From NCBI GenBank assembly GCA_031552405.1, contig JAVBMN010000037.1, positions 1-64,000 on the forward strand: 64,000 nucleotides of DNA, given 5' to 3'. How positions within the stretch are numbered: position 1 is the stretch's first letter; each line of letters starts with the position of its first letter. A model generated the notes under the pieces. It saw nothing but the letters and a program-made list of their open reading frames with translations, had not been told where the DNA came from and made no database searches. The position numbers and the translations under genes were made by a program. Origin of the DNA: UBA1794 sp031552405. Its GTDB lineage: Bacteria; Bacteroidota; Bacteroidia; Bacteroidales; Bacteroidaceae. Shown here piece by piece: positions 17,777 to 26,062 of this stretch.

Positions 17777-18397
17777 TTATGAGATATTCAACTGCTGAAT
17801 CTCGCTCAGGTTAATCAGTTTATTGACGATGGCATAAATGGTGAGACCTGCAGTGGAATGAATCTGCAGCTTGCGGGTAATATTACGGCGGTGCGTAATA
17901 ACGGTATGTATGGACAGGCATAACTCCTCAGCAATCTCCTTGTTGGCATACCCCTTTACGATACAAATCACAATTTCGCGCTCACGCTGGCTGAGATGCT
18001 CCGTCTCCTCCTCGGGCGACTGCGACTCGATGTGCTGCAAGCGGGTGATTTTTCCGTTCAGCGTATCCAGTGTTTCATACAGATTCACACTTTCATCATA
18101 GGCCTTCAGCAGAGAAGTATCGGTCAACTGGCTCAACAGAGCCACAAATTTTACCCGCGCAGGAGATATTGTATTGCGGAACTCCGCCGGATTAAAGCCC
18201 CCTTCAAAGGTGGGACTTACAAAGAGTATCTCAGGCGCATGCCCGCGGAAGCAACTCAACAGGGCATCCATCGAGGCTATTTCAACTGGTATCACATTCA
18301 CATCCGGCAGGCGTTTCAGCAAGGCAGCCAGTCCGCTGCGGATAATGGCCGAAGGTTCGGCTATGGCAATACGTACCTGCTCATTACTGTTACGCAT
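17777..18397 (-). CDS. LuxR-type regulator with degenerate receiver domain
   Basis: A 206-aa protein whose C-terminal residues 134-196 form a LuxR/NarL helix-turn-helix (LSQREREIVICIVKGYANKEIAEELCLSIHTV; quoted in part, core KGYANKEIAEEL). The N-terminal half folds like a receiver (AIAEPSAIIRSGL) but lacks the acidic pair, the phospho-accepting Asp (ILFVSP where LLVLDx is expected) and a clear Lys. It is therefore unlikely to be controlled by phosphorylation. The start at 18397 overlaps the stop of the hemerythrin-like gene (ATGCGTAA), so the pair is translationally coupled and the hemerythrin protein may be its sensor partner. Confidence 0.8.
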   Translation of the reverse strand: MRNSNEQVRIAIAEPSAIIRSGLAALLKRLPDVNVIPVEIASMDALLSCFRGHAPEILFVSPTFEGGFNPAEFRNTISPARVKFVALLSQLTDTSLLKAYDESVNLYETLDTLNGKITRLQHIESQSPEEETEHLSQREREIVICIVKGYANKEIAEELCLSIHTVITHRRNITRKLQIHSTAGLTIYAIVNKLINLSEIQQLNIS

Positions 18398-19121
18398 TCC
18401 GAACCTCCTCTCCTCCGTCACGCTCTTCGCCGGAAACCTGCTTCTCCAGATACAATACAGCGGGAGTAAACAGATAATCTTCTACCAGACAGTGCGAAGA
18501 GAGATCCTCCTCACAGCTGAATATATCAAACAATACCGCATTCAGCAGATTGGTGTTGCCCGCACTGTAGTACTTGATAATGATATTTTTAAGCTCAGAG
18601 AGTTTAAGATCGATCTGGCTGTGTTTCTTGGAGAACACTCCGATATGGTATTTATGCTCCTTCTGCCTCTTCAGCAATCCGCTTACATAGGTAAACACAT
18701 GCTTGTCCTCATAGTCCATGTGCTTACGTACTTCGCGCACATACTCGTCATAGAATTTCAGGATCAGATAGGCAATCTCATCTTCCTGCGAGTAATCAAT
18801 AGCTTCAAGCAATTTTCGGCGGATAGTAGGCAGACAAAAATCCAGAAAATAACGGTGCGCCTTCTGCAGATAATCCATCAGAGCGCTGACAGACAGTTCC
18901 TCCACACTACCGGTAATGTGGCTGTGCCCTTCCTGTATGAAATTAACTACCGCCAAAAACGTGGGGCAATCCACCTGATGTTGCGCGCATACCTCCTGCA
19001 CACTCTTATCGCCAAATCCCAAAGGAATGCCAAAACGGCTCAACACCATCAGGAACGAATAATTGTCGCCAATCAGGCGGCTCATCTTATCGTCTGCTTT
19101 GTATATTCTTGAAACATCCAT
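18390..19121 (-). CDS. ScdA/hemerythrin-like di-iron protein
   Basis: A 243-aa protein. Residues 8-62 resemble the ScdA/YtfE N-terminal domain (DUF542: RFGIPLGFGDKSVQEVC), but with Cys in a different setting from classical RIC proteins. The rest is hemerythrin-like with ligands H89, H134-x3-E138, H167 and H210-x3-E214 visible. Relatives repair Fe-S clusters after NO or oxidative damage or sense O2/NO. It overlaps by 8 bp a LuxR-type regulator lacking phosphorylation residues, so a sensor role is at least as likely as repair. A -7 box, TATCTTTG, lies 54 bp upstream. Confidence 0.8.
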   Translation of the reverse strand: MDVSRIYKADDKMSRLIGDNYSFLMVLSRFGIPLGFGDKSVQEVCAQHQVDCPTFLAVVNFIQEGHSHITGSVEELSVSALMDYLQKAHRYFLDFCLPTIRRKLLEAIDYSQEDEIAYLILKFYDEYVREVRKHMDYEDKHVFTYVSGLLKRQKEHKYHIGVFSKKHSQIDLKLSELKNIIIKYYSAGNTNLLNAVLFDIFSCEEDLSSHCLVEDYLFTPAVLYLEKQVSGEERDGGEEVRNA

Positions 19122-19174
19122 ACCACTTTTATTTATTATCTCCGGAAACTAGTATACTACATTCCCACAGGATG

Positions 19175-19182
19175 CAAAGATA
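19175..19182 (-). promoter_or_regulatory. -7 box upstream of the hemerythrin-like gene
   Basis: TATCTTTG on the reverse strand matches TAnnTTTG, with only a weak TTG-like upstream element. The remaining 19122-19426 interval between divergent genes shows no other recognisable feature; for the kinase-like gene only an imperfect TATTCCTTTG-like box is seen near 19335. Confidence 0.4.
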
Positions 19183-19426
19183 GCCTTTTTCGGAAAATAC
19201 AACAATCACCAGAATCAGGTATTTAGACGCTCCACACTCCTTATATATAGGTAGCCAAGAGTGCATGTAACCGGTTTGTATTCTTTTTGTCACATGTTTT
19301 TCACCTGCGCTTCATGAGTATGACACAGCATTTTTATTCCTTTGCACTGTTGTAAAACCAAACAAAACAAGGAAGTTACTCCTTATATAATAGAAAAACC
19401 ACTCTTATGAGTATAAAAAACTAAGT

Positions 19427-20506
19427 ATGATACGAAACCAATTCTCATTTGCATGGAAACTCATGATACCCGTGTTTATCCTGTTAGCATTGTTTATGCT
19501 GATTACAACGGGCGTTTTTCATGGTTGGGCCGCCAATATATTGTGGCTGATTGCATTGATACTACTGTTGATAGCCGTGATACAGTGCGTGTTCATCTAC
19601 CGGACAGATGTGGCACTGTCGCAGTTGCGGGATTTTGCCCGAAAAGCAGAAAATAACCAACTCCAGACATCCGACTTCCACATCCCCTTCCCTGAAAACG
19701 AACTGGGCGATGTGGCGCAACACATCATTAAGCTCTATAAACGCCTGACCGAAACAAAGGAAGCCCTCTACACGGAGAAAGAAAAGATGGCCCTGCAACA
19801 GGAAGAAAAGAACAGCCTGAAACGCCAGCTTACCTACCAGATCGCTTATGAGCTGAAAGCCCCTGTGCGGTGTATCCAGAAAGACTTGGAAACATTAGCT
19901 GCCGACCGGCAGATGTCGCACGAGAAAATAAGCCCTCTTCTGGATGAATGCTTCCGGCAAAGCAGCCACCTGCACAAACTGGTGAACGAGATCTCGCTGC
20001 TGACCCATCTGGATGAACCCGGCGACCATTTCCGGAAAAAGACCATTGATGTAAGCACAATTGTAAAACGGGTTCTTGACGAGAATGCCGGGCGATTCAA
20101 AGAATGTGAGATACGGATCCACAATGAGCTGAACCGCCCCCTGCCCATATCCGGCAACGAAGGACTGATATACACCCTCTTCCAGCACCTGTTGGATAAC
20201 ACCATTGCCCATGCCGGCAAAGGGGTGGATGTATGGATTAACTGCCACCAGGAGGACGATCAGTTCTACTACTTCCACTTTGCGAACAATGGAAAAGACA
20301 TTGATCCCCGCCATCTGTCCAACCTCTTCGCCCGCTTCTACCGCACCAACATGGATTATGTAAATGGGCAACCTGCCGGAACCGGTCTGGGACTGGCCAT
20401 CGTAAAGAATACCGTGCTGTACCACGGAGGAGACATCCGCGCATACAACCGCAAAGAAGGAGGGCTGGAATTTGAATTTACGCTGAACAACGTGATTCAT
20501 GAATAG
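19427..20506 (+). CDS. Histidine-kinase-like membrane protein lacking the H-box histidine
   Basis: A 359-aa protein with two transmembrane helices (about 11-31 and 36-57) and almost no periplasmic loop, then a HAMP-like/coiled segment and a HisKA-like domain. The H-box reads IAYELKAP: Tyr141 (codon TAT) occupies the place of the phospho-accepting His. The ATPase domain keeps the N box (HLLDNTIAHAG), an F-like box and the G2 box GTGLGLAIV. It could bind ATP but not autophosphorylate in the usual way. No response regulator gene adjoins it. Either a single C-to-T change inactivated a kinase or this is a true pseudokinase. Confidence 0.85.
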   Translation: MIRNQFSFAWKLMIPVFILLALFMLITTGVFHGWAANILWLIALILLLIAVIQCVFIYRTDVALSQLRDFARKAENNQLQTSDFHIPFPENELGDVAQHIIKLYKRLTETKEALYTEKEKMALQQEEKNSLKRQLTYQIAYELKAPVRCIQKDLETLAADRQMSHEKISPLLDECFRQSSHLHKLVNEISLLTHLDEPGDHFRKKTIDVSTIVKRVLDENAGRFKECEIRIHNELNRPLPISGNEGLIYTLFQHLLDNTIAHAGKGVDVWINCHQEDDQFYYFHFANNGKDIDPRHLSNLFARFYRTNMDYVNGQPAGTGLGLAIVKNTVLYHGGDIRAYNRKEGGLEFEFTLNNVIHE

Positions 20507-20537
20507 CCCCCAATTTGCATTTCGTAGCGCGAAAAGA

Positions 20538-20629
20538 GATCGTCCCTCAATTGGGGTACAATCGTATCTGATATCGGGTACAATTGTACCCCAATTGAGG
20601 GACGATCGTACCCGATATCAGGTACGATC
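20538..20629. repeat. P1 palindrome array, copy 2 (four 22-bp units)
   Basis: Units start at 20538, 20560, 20582 and 20604, each a 4-bp linker (GATC, AATC, AATT) plus an 18-bp palindrome of the same family as 1020-1111. Unit 3 is the exact reverse complement of unit 1, and unit 4 is that of unit 2 with one mismatch, giving the order A-B-A'-B'. The flanks AAGAGATC and GATCTCTT are themselves inverted. The array lies between the kinase-like gene and the TonB receptor gene. Confidence 0.9.
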
Positions 20630-20790
20630 TCTTGTAGTCGATAAGACACTGATACATAAACTACAAAATAATCCGGACAAGCACAAGGTAATAAGAATGT
20701 AGCACGAATGTGAAAACAACGTAGACGAAAAGCAATCACCCTGTAACACGATTCATAGATCTTTGCACTGTGAAATCAAAGTTAAAACGA

Positions 20791-23673
20791 ATGAATCGGA
20801 AAAAAGAAACAAACGGAGCATCTGCTCTGTACATCGGGGAAAAAGAAAGAGGAAAGACCCCAAAAAATCAATGGAAAAGAGCTTGTTTATTGGTATTCAC
20901 TGCGCTCTGCGCTACCCTGACTCATGCCTATTCTATAAAAGGTATAGTGACGGATGCTGAAAACAAAGAAGCCCTTCCGGGAGTAAATGTAGTAATCCCA
21001 AATTCTTCACTGTATGCCGTAACCGACATGAATGGCGCCTTCGAGATAAAGAATGTACGCGAGGGTACATACAGTATAAAGGTTACTTATATAGGATATA
21101 AAGCGCAAAATCTTCATGACATCAAGGTGCGCAAAAACACTCAGGAAGATCTACACATCGAGCTGGTCCCGGAAAATACACAGCTTGAAGCAGTAACCGT
21201 AATCGGTCAACGCAAGCAGAACACCGAAGCCGCCGTAGTAGAAGCTCAGAAGAACAGCCGCACAGTGGAAAATGGGGTATCCTCGCAACAGATAGCCCGC
21301 ACCCAGGACCGTAATGCCTCGGAGGTAATACGTCGTGTGCCGGGCATCTCCATTATCGAGGATCGCTTTGTCATCGTACGCGGACTCTCGCAACGCTATA
21401 ACAATGTGTGGATTAACGGTGCGGCCGTACCCAGTACGGAAGCCGATAGCAGAGCCTTCTCCTTTGACATCATCCCCTCCTCGCAACTGGATAACATGGT
21501 CATCGTAAAATCACCGGCACCGGAGTATCCGGCCGACTTTACCGGAGGATTCATCAAGATACAGACTAAGGATATTCCTGCACAAAACGGTTTCTCCATG
21601 GCCTATACCACCGGAATCAATACGGCTACACACTTCAAAGACTTTCTGTACAACCCGGGAAGCGGCACGGATTTCCTTGGCTTCGACAATGGAATGCGCA
21701 GCATAAAGGAGGTGCCCTCCACCTACATGAACGATAACGACCTGGTGGCTGTAGACAAAGCCTCGAAATACGGTTTCAACAACGACTGGCAGATAAAAAG
21801 CAAAACACCCCTGCCCGATCAGAAGATAAACCTGAGTTACAACTACCGCAAGGAACTGAAGGGAGGAAAAACCTTCGCCATGCTCAGCGCCCTGAACTAC
21901 AGCTACGTCGAACGCATTGTGAATAACATCCAGAATGCACGCTACAGCATTTACGACTCCAAGAATGACGAACCGGACCCTGTATACGAATATACAGACA
22001 ACCAATACATCAGCCGCGCTACCCTGGGCGGGATGCTCAACCTGACCTATCGTCTCAACAACCGCGACAAACTGGAGCTGAAGAATATCGTAAACCAGAT
22101 AGGCCAAAACCGCTACACCACCCGCAAGGGCACACAGTTTCTTAGCGGAGAGTATCTGCAGGAAAAGGAAGAATACAGCTACAGCAGTCGCACCACCTAC
22201 AGCGGACAGCTGGCAGGAACCTTCCTGCGCGACTGGGGAAAGATGGACGCAGAAGCAGGTTACAGCTATGCCAACAAACGCGAGCCCGACCGCCGCTTCA
22301 TCAACCGCCAGGAGAATGACGTACAGGGCGACCCGCACTTCGGACAAATGGAAACAGAGCCTACCGACATCTCGCGCGACTTCAACTCCCTGGATGAACA
22401 CATCGTATCTGCCGGAGGAAACTACACCCGCGACTTCGACTTCATGCAGCTGAAACCCACCCTGAAGTCTGGTGTATACGGAGAATTCCGTACCAGAGAT
22501 TACACCAACCGCTCCTTCAACTACCAGTGGGACGTAGCCAAGTGGCCCGAACTGGGATACCGCGACCCCGTGAACGGCATCCTGCTGGAAGAGAACTACG
22601 GCATCCACAAACTGTATGTGCACGAAGAAACCGACAATCGCAACAGCTATAAAGGGAATAACCTGCTGGGCGCAGCCTACCTGGCCTTCAACATCCCCAT
22701 CCAAAAGTTCAACATCTATACCGGTGTACGCTTCGAGAGCAGTAACATGACGTTGACCAACAATACCACCATACACGGAACGGGAACTTCGGAAACAGAA
22801 CTGCGGGATAATGACTTCTTCCCCTCCATAAACGTCAGCTACAAGTTTAATGAAAAGCATCAGATACGCGCAGCATACGCCACTTCCATCAACCGCCCGG
22901 AATTCAGGGAGGTATCACCTTCGGTGTACTATGACTTCGACTTGTACAGCTTTGTAAAAGGAAACCCCAACCTGAAAAGTGCCTACATCCAGAACGTAGA
23001 CCTGCGCTACGAGATATACCCCGGAGGGGCTGGCGAAACGGTGAGTCTGGGACTCTTCTACAAACACTTCAAGAACCCCATCGAATGGACGTACATTGAC
23101 GCAGGAGGTACGTATACCTATACCTTTGAAAACGCCGGATCGGCCGATAACTTCGGTATCGAACTGGAAGTAAAGAAGAACCTGGCTTTCATCGGACTTG
23201 AAGACTTCACCTGGCTCTTTAACGGAGCACTCATCAGCAGCCAGGTTAATTTTGACGACAACAGTCTGGAGAAAGACCGCCCCATGCAGGGACAATCGCC
23301 CTACCTGGTGAACACCGGCTTGTTCTACAACAATCCCAAAATAGGATTCAGCGCCGGAGCTCTGTACAACCGCATCGGTAAACGCATCGTAGGCGTGGGC
23401 CGCGTAGACACCTCGCAGGGAGGATCCATCAACAACGACATACCCGATGCCTACGAAATGCCGCGTGATGTGATAGACCTTTCCATCAGTCAGAAGATCG
23501 GTAAACGCGTAGAGATTAAAGCCGCTGCACGCGACATCCTCAACCAGAATGTAGTATTCAAGCAGTTCCCCAAATACTACGACGAAAACGGAACGTTGCA
23601 GGAACGCGAACAGACCACCAAAAGTTTCAAGCCGGGCAGCAACATCAGCCTGAGCGTATCAGTAAATCTATAA
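20791..23673 (+). CDS. TonB-dependent outer membrane receptor with CarboxypepD-like N-domain
   Basis: A 960-aa receptor from ATG at 20791; a GTG seven codons upstream is possible. A long basic N-terminus precedes the signal segment RACLLVFTALCATLTHA. Then come a carboxypeptidase-regulatory-like domain (IKGIVTDAENKEALPGVNVV), the plug (RRVPGISIIEDRFVIVRGL) and a 22-strand barrel ending in ISLSVSVNL. It imports a substrate across the outer membrane using TonB energy. There is no SusD partner; instead a surface lipoprotein gene follows 79 bp downstream. Substrate unknown. An imperfect -7 box (ATCTTTG) lies just before the gene. Confidence 0.93.
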   Translation: MNRKKETNGASALYIGEKERGKTPKNQWKRACLLVFTALCATLTHAYSIKGIVTDAENKEALPGVNVVIPNSSLYAVTDMNGAFEIKNVREGTYSIKVTYIGYKAQNLHDIKVRKNTQEDLHIELVPENTQLEAVTVIGQRKQNTEAAVVEAQKNSRTVENGVSSQQIARTQDRNASEVIRRVPGISIIEDRFVIVRGLSQRYNNVWINGAAVPSTEADSRAFSFDIIPSSQLDNMVIVKSPAPEYPADFTGGFIKIQTKDIPAQNGFSMAYTTGINTATHFKDFLYNPGSGTDFLGFDNGMRSIKEVPSTYMNDNDLVAVDKASKYGFNNDWQIKSKTPLPDQKINLSYNYRKELKGGKTFAMLSALNYSYVERIVNNIQNARYSIYDSKNDEPDPVYEYTDNQYISRATLGGMLNLTYRLNNRDKLELKNIVNQIGQNRYTTRKGTQFLSGEYLQEKEEYSYSSRTTYSGQLAGTFLRDWGKMDAEAGYSYANKREPDRRFINRQENDVQGDPHFGQMETEPTDISRDFNSLDEHIVSAGGNYTRDFDFMQLKPTLKSGVYGEFRTRDYTNRSFNYQWDVAKWPELGYRDPVNGILLEENYGIHKLYVHEETDNRNSYKGNNLLGAAYLAFNIPIQKFNIYTGVRFESSNMTLTNNTTIHGTGTSETELRDNDFFPSINVSYKFNEKHQIRAAYATSINRPEFREVSPSVYYDFDLYSFVKGNPNLKSAYIQNVDLRYEIYPGGAGETVSLGLFYKHFKNPIEWTYIDAGGTYTYTFENAGSADNFGIELEVKKNLAFIGLEDFTWLFNGALISSQVNFDDNSLEKDRPMQGQSPYLVNTGLFYNNPKIGFSAGALYNRIGKRIVGVGRVDTSQGGSINNDIPDAYEMPRDVIDLSISQKIGKRVEIKAAARDILNQNVVFKQFPKYYDENGTLQEREQTTKSFKPGSNISLSVSVNL

Positions 23674-23683
23674 CAAACCCGGT

Positions 23684-23692
23684 GGGGGGGGG
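23684..23692. repeat. Run of nine G between the TonB receptor and lipoprotein genes
   Basis: A homopolymer of nine G residues in the 79-bp intergenic gap. Such tracts slip during replication. It lies outside coding sequence, so it could at most alter spacing or mRNA structure between the two genes. Confidence 0.85.
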
Positions 23693-23752
23693 ATACATAA
23701 TTCCTCACCATATTAACAAGTAAATTATAATCATTCACTAATTATTTTTATT

Positions 23753-25261
23753 ATGAGAAAATTTAAGAGTTTAGCCCTCCTCATGGCGGGGGCAATGGGA
23801 GTAATGAGCAGTTGTTCGGACTCGGATAGCAATACGTCAGGCTCCGAAGGCAACACCATCATCTCCGGAAACGTAATCAACCCGGAAGGGATACAGGATT
23901 TTGAAATCAAAGGAAACCAAACTATTAAGAAAGGAACTTACCTCATGAAGGGCTGGTGCTACATCACCGAAGGTGCCACACTCACCATCGAGCCGGGTAC
24001 CATCATCAAAGGTGATAAGGACACCAAAGCTGCTCTTATCGTGGAACGTGGAGGGAAGCTTATTGCAGAAGGTACAGCCGCGAATCCCATCGTATTTACT
24101 TCGGAGCAAGAAGCGGGCAACCGTAAACCGGGCGACTGGGGTGGTATCATCGTCTGCGGTAAGGCTACCAACAATAAAGGCCTGATGCAGATAGAAGGAG
24201 GCCCGCGCAGCATGCACGGAGGTAGCGACGACAATGATAACTCTGGTACCCTGCGTTACGTACGTATTGAGTTTGCCGGCTATCCTTTCGCGGTAGACCA
24301 GGAAATCAACGGTCTGACAATGGGCTCCGTAGGACGTGGTACTACCATTGACCACGTACAGGTATCCTACTGTAATGATGACTCTTACGAGTGGTTCGGT
24401 GGAGCAGTAAACTGTAAATACCTAATCGCTTACCACGGCTGGGACGATGAATTCGACACGGATAACGGATTCTCCGGAAACGTACAGTTCTTTCTTGGCG
24501 TACGCAATCCGAAGATTGCAGACACCTCACTGTCCAATGGCTTTGAGAGCGATAACAATGCAGATGGTGCCTCCACCTCACCTTACACCAAGGTAGTATT
24601 CTCGAACGGTACATTGGTAGGTCCTATGGGGCAGGCTGACGATTTCAGCAACACGAAAGAATACACCGCCAGCGCCGACGGCCTGAACCCGAACAACGGT
24701 TCCAAAAACGGAGTATTCCAGGCTGCTATGCAGATCCGTCGTAACTCCAAGCTGAACTGCTTCAACACCGTAGCCCTTGGCTGGCCTGTAGGACTTCTGC
24801 TGGATGCAGAGAAAGGAAATCCAGGCTCACCCACATTTGCAGAAAATGGCGAGCTGAAGCTTCGCAACATCTTCTTTGCCGGAATGACTTACCTCGGTTC
24901 GGACGTGAACAAACGCACAGAGAATGCCGACGTATACTCTGCTACCGGTAAAGAGGCGGATATTGACTATACCCGCGTGTCCAACTCGCACACTTTCTTC
25001 CTCAAAACGGAAAATCAGAACAAGGCTTTCGATCTCATCGCCGACCTCAAGCTTAAACAACCCAACAGCAAAGCCGCCAATGCCAACTATGGTCCTACTG
25101 CAGGTAGCCCTCTGTTGAATGCCGCCAACTTTACCGATTCATTCCTCACCGACGGATTCTTCACGAAGGTTACCTACGTAGGCGCCTTTGCCAGCGACAA
25201 CGATGCCGACAACTGGACCAAAGGATGGGCCAATTTTGATCCTCAAAACACGGCGTACTAA
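23753..25261 (+). CDS. Lipoprotein paired with the TonB receptor
   Basis: A 502-aa protein with a lipoprotein signal peptide (MRKFKSLALLMAG..., lipobox ending SSC at about residue 21) followed by Ser/Asp/Gly residues that favour surface exposure. Motifs such as GATLTIEPGTIIKGDKDTKA, GKLIAEGTAANPIVFTS and GDWGGIIVCG fit a right-handed beta-helix that often accompanies TonB receptors in Bacteroidetes. It probably captures or presents the receptor's ligand. It is followed by a strong bidirectional terminator. No enzyme motif was recognised. Confidence 0.8.
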   Translation: MRKFKSLALLMAGAMGVMSSCSDSDSNTSGSEGNTIISGNVINPEGIQDFEIKGNQTIKKGTYLMKGWCYITEGATLTIEPGTIIKGDKDTKAALIVERGGKLIAEGTAANPIVFTSEQEAGNRKPGDWGGIIVCGKATNNKGLMQIEGGPRSMHGGSDDNDNSGTLRYVRIEFAGYPFAVDQEINGLTMGSVGRGTTIDHVQVSYCNDDSYEWFGGAVNCKYLIAYHGWDDEFDTDNGFSGNVQFFLGVRNPKIADTSLSNGFESDNNADGASTSPYTKVVFSNGTLVGPMGQADDFSNTKEYTASADGLNPNNGSKNGVFQAAMQIRRNSKLNCFNTVALGWPVGLLLDAEKGNPGSPTFAENGELKLRNIFFAGMTYLGSDVNKRTENADVYSATGKEADIDYTRVSNSHTFFLKTENQNKAFDLIADLKLKQPNSKAANANYGPTAGSPLLNAANFTDSFLTDGFFTKVTYVGAFASDNDADNWTKGWANFDPQNTAY

Positions 25262-25298
25262 TCGCCTCATCCCGCTCTCCCGTACTTACAATACGGAT

Positions 25299-25342
25299 AT
25301 AACGATAACTGCCAAGGCGTATGCCTTGGCAGTTATCGTTAT
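25299..25342. terminator. Bidirectional terminator, 20-bp perfect stem
   Basis: A perfect 20-bp inverted repeat (25299-25318 and 25323-25342) with loop GTAT, core AACTGCCAAGGC/GCCTTGGCAGTT, lies between converging genes ending at 25261 and 25356. Confidence 0.9.
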
Positions 25343-25355
25343 GTTTCTATCCTTA

Positions 25356-25958
25356 TTACTTGATAATACGCCCAACCGGTCGAGGCTTATACTCTTTCTC
25401 CTTCGCCATAAGGGCTTTGACGTCCAGATTATAAATGAAAGCGCCCGGTACAGAATTCTTGCGGGTTTCGTAGGGCAACTGAATATAATTGATCTTCTTT
25501 ACCGAACGGGGGAGCGGAGGAAATACCAATGAAAACTCCACAACCTGGTCTCTTTGCCCACGAATAAAGAAACAGGTATCCAAAGGAATCCCACCTTTTA
25601 CTGCACGCAACTTATATTGATCGCCGGTCTTACTATCCACAATCATATCCTGTCGGGAAAAGTGAAACCATTCCCAATCATAATGCACACGAGAGATAAC
25701 CGTCAGTAATGTTTCGTCCTTCATTCGTTCTATCTTCACTACTTCCTGATTGTAATTATCGATAGGAAAACTGCTGGTCTTCAGATTTGTATAGTGAGGA
25801 AAAGTCCCTTCATCCTCAATACTATACCCTGTAGGAGAGCTGAATATAAGTCGGGGAGCATTATCCTGCGCCCAAACCGAGTGCAGGCCGGACAATAGGA
25901 TCAGGCAAACCCCCAAAGGGCGAAGCGCATACTTACTAGAGATTCCAATATATTGCAT
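25356..25958 (-). CDS. Secreted protein related to the C-terminal domain of the adjacent BlaR1-like protein
   Basis: A 200-aa protein with a signal peptide (cleavage after SVWAQ). Its body matches the C-terminal part of the BlaR1-like protein encoded just upstream. Both contain a D-x-x-TGD-x-Y-x-LR-x-V stretch, a PF-x-IR/FFIRG segment, Q-x-VEF/Q-x-IEI and a VFPPLP-x-SVK/VYPPLP-x-SVK signature. It probably adopts the same fold and sits in the periplasm. The function is unknown; it may compete with, or bind the same ligand as, the sensor domain of the membrane protease. It is the last gene of the blaI-blaR1-like unit. Confidence 0.75.
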   Translation of the reverse strand: MQYIGISSKYALRPLGVCLILLSGLHSVWAQDNAPRLIFSSPTGYSIEDEGTFPHYTNLKTSSFPIDNYNQEVVKIERMKDETLLTVISRVHYDWEWFHFSRQDMIVDSKTGDQYKLRAVKGGIPLDTCFFIRGQRDQVVEFSLVFPPLPRSVKKINYIQLPYETRKNSVPGAFIYNLDVKALMAKEKEYKPRPVGRIIK

Positions 25959-26024
25959 ACCTTAAATACTCAAATAATAATGAGGTGAAAAATAACGAAG
26001 GAGCATCTGCCTCTCGCAGAACCG

Positions 26025-26062
26025 TATAATCAATGTACTACCTTATAATCAATGAACTACCT
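26025..26062. repeat. 19-bp tandem duplication across the blaR1-like stop codon
   Basis: Two adjacent 19-bp copies differing at one position (TATAATCAATGWACTACCT). The second copy contains the stop codon and last codons of the BlaR1-like gene; the first lies just beyond it. Confidence 0.85.

Noticed and set aside
21511..22860. 449-codon reverse frame inside the TonB receptor gene
   Set aside because: Antisense shadow of a GC-rich barrel-coding region; the + strand product is clearly conserved.
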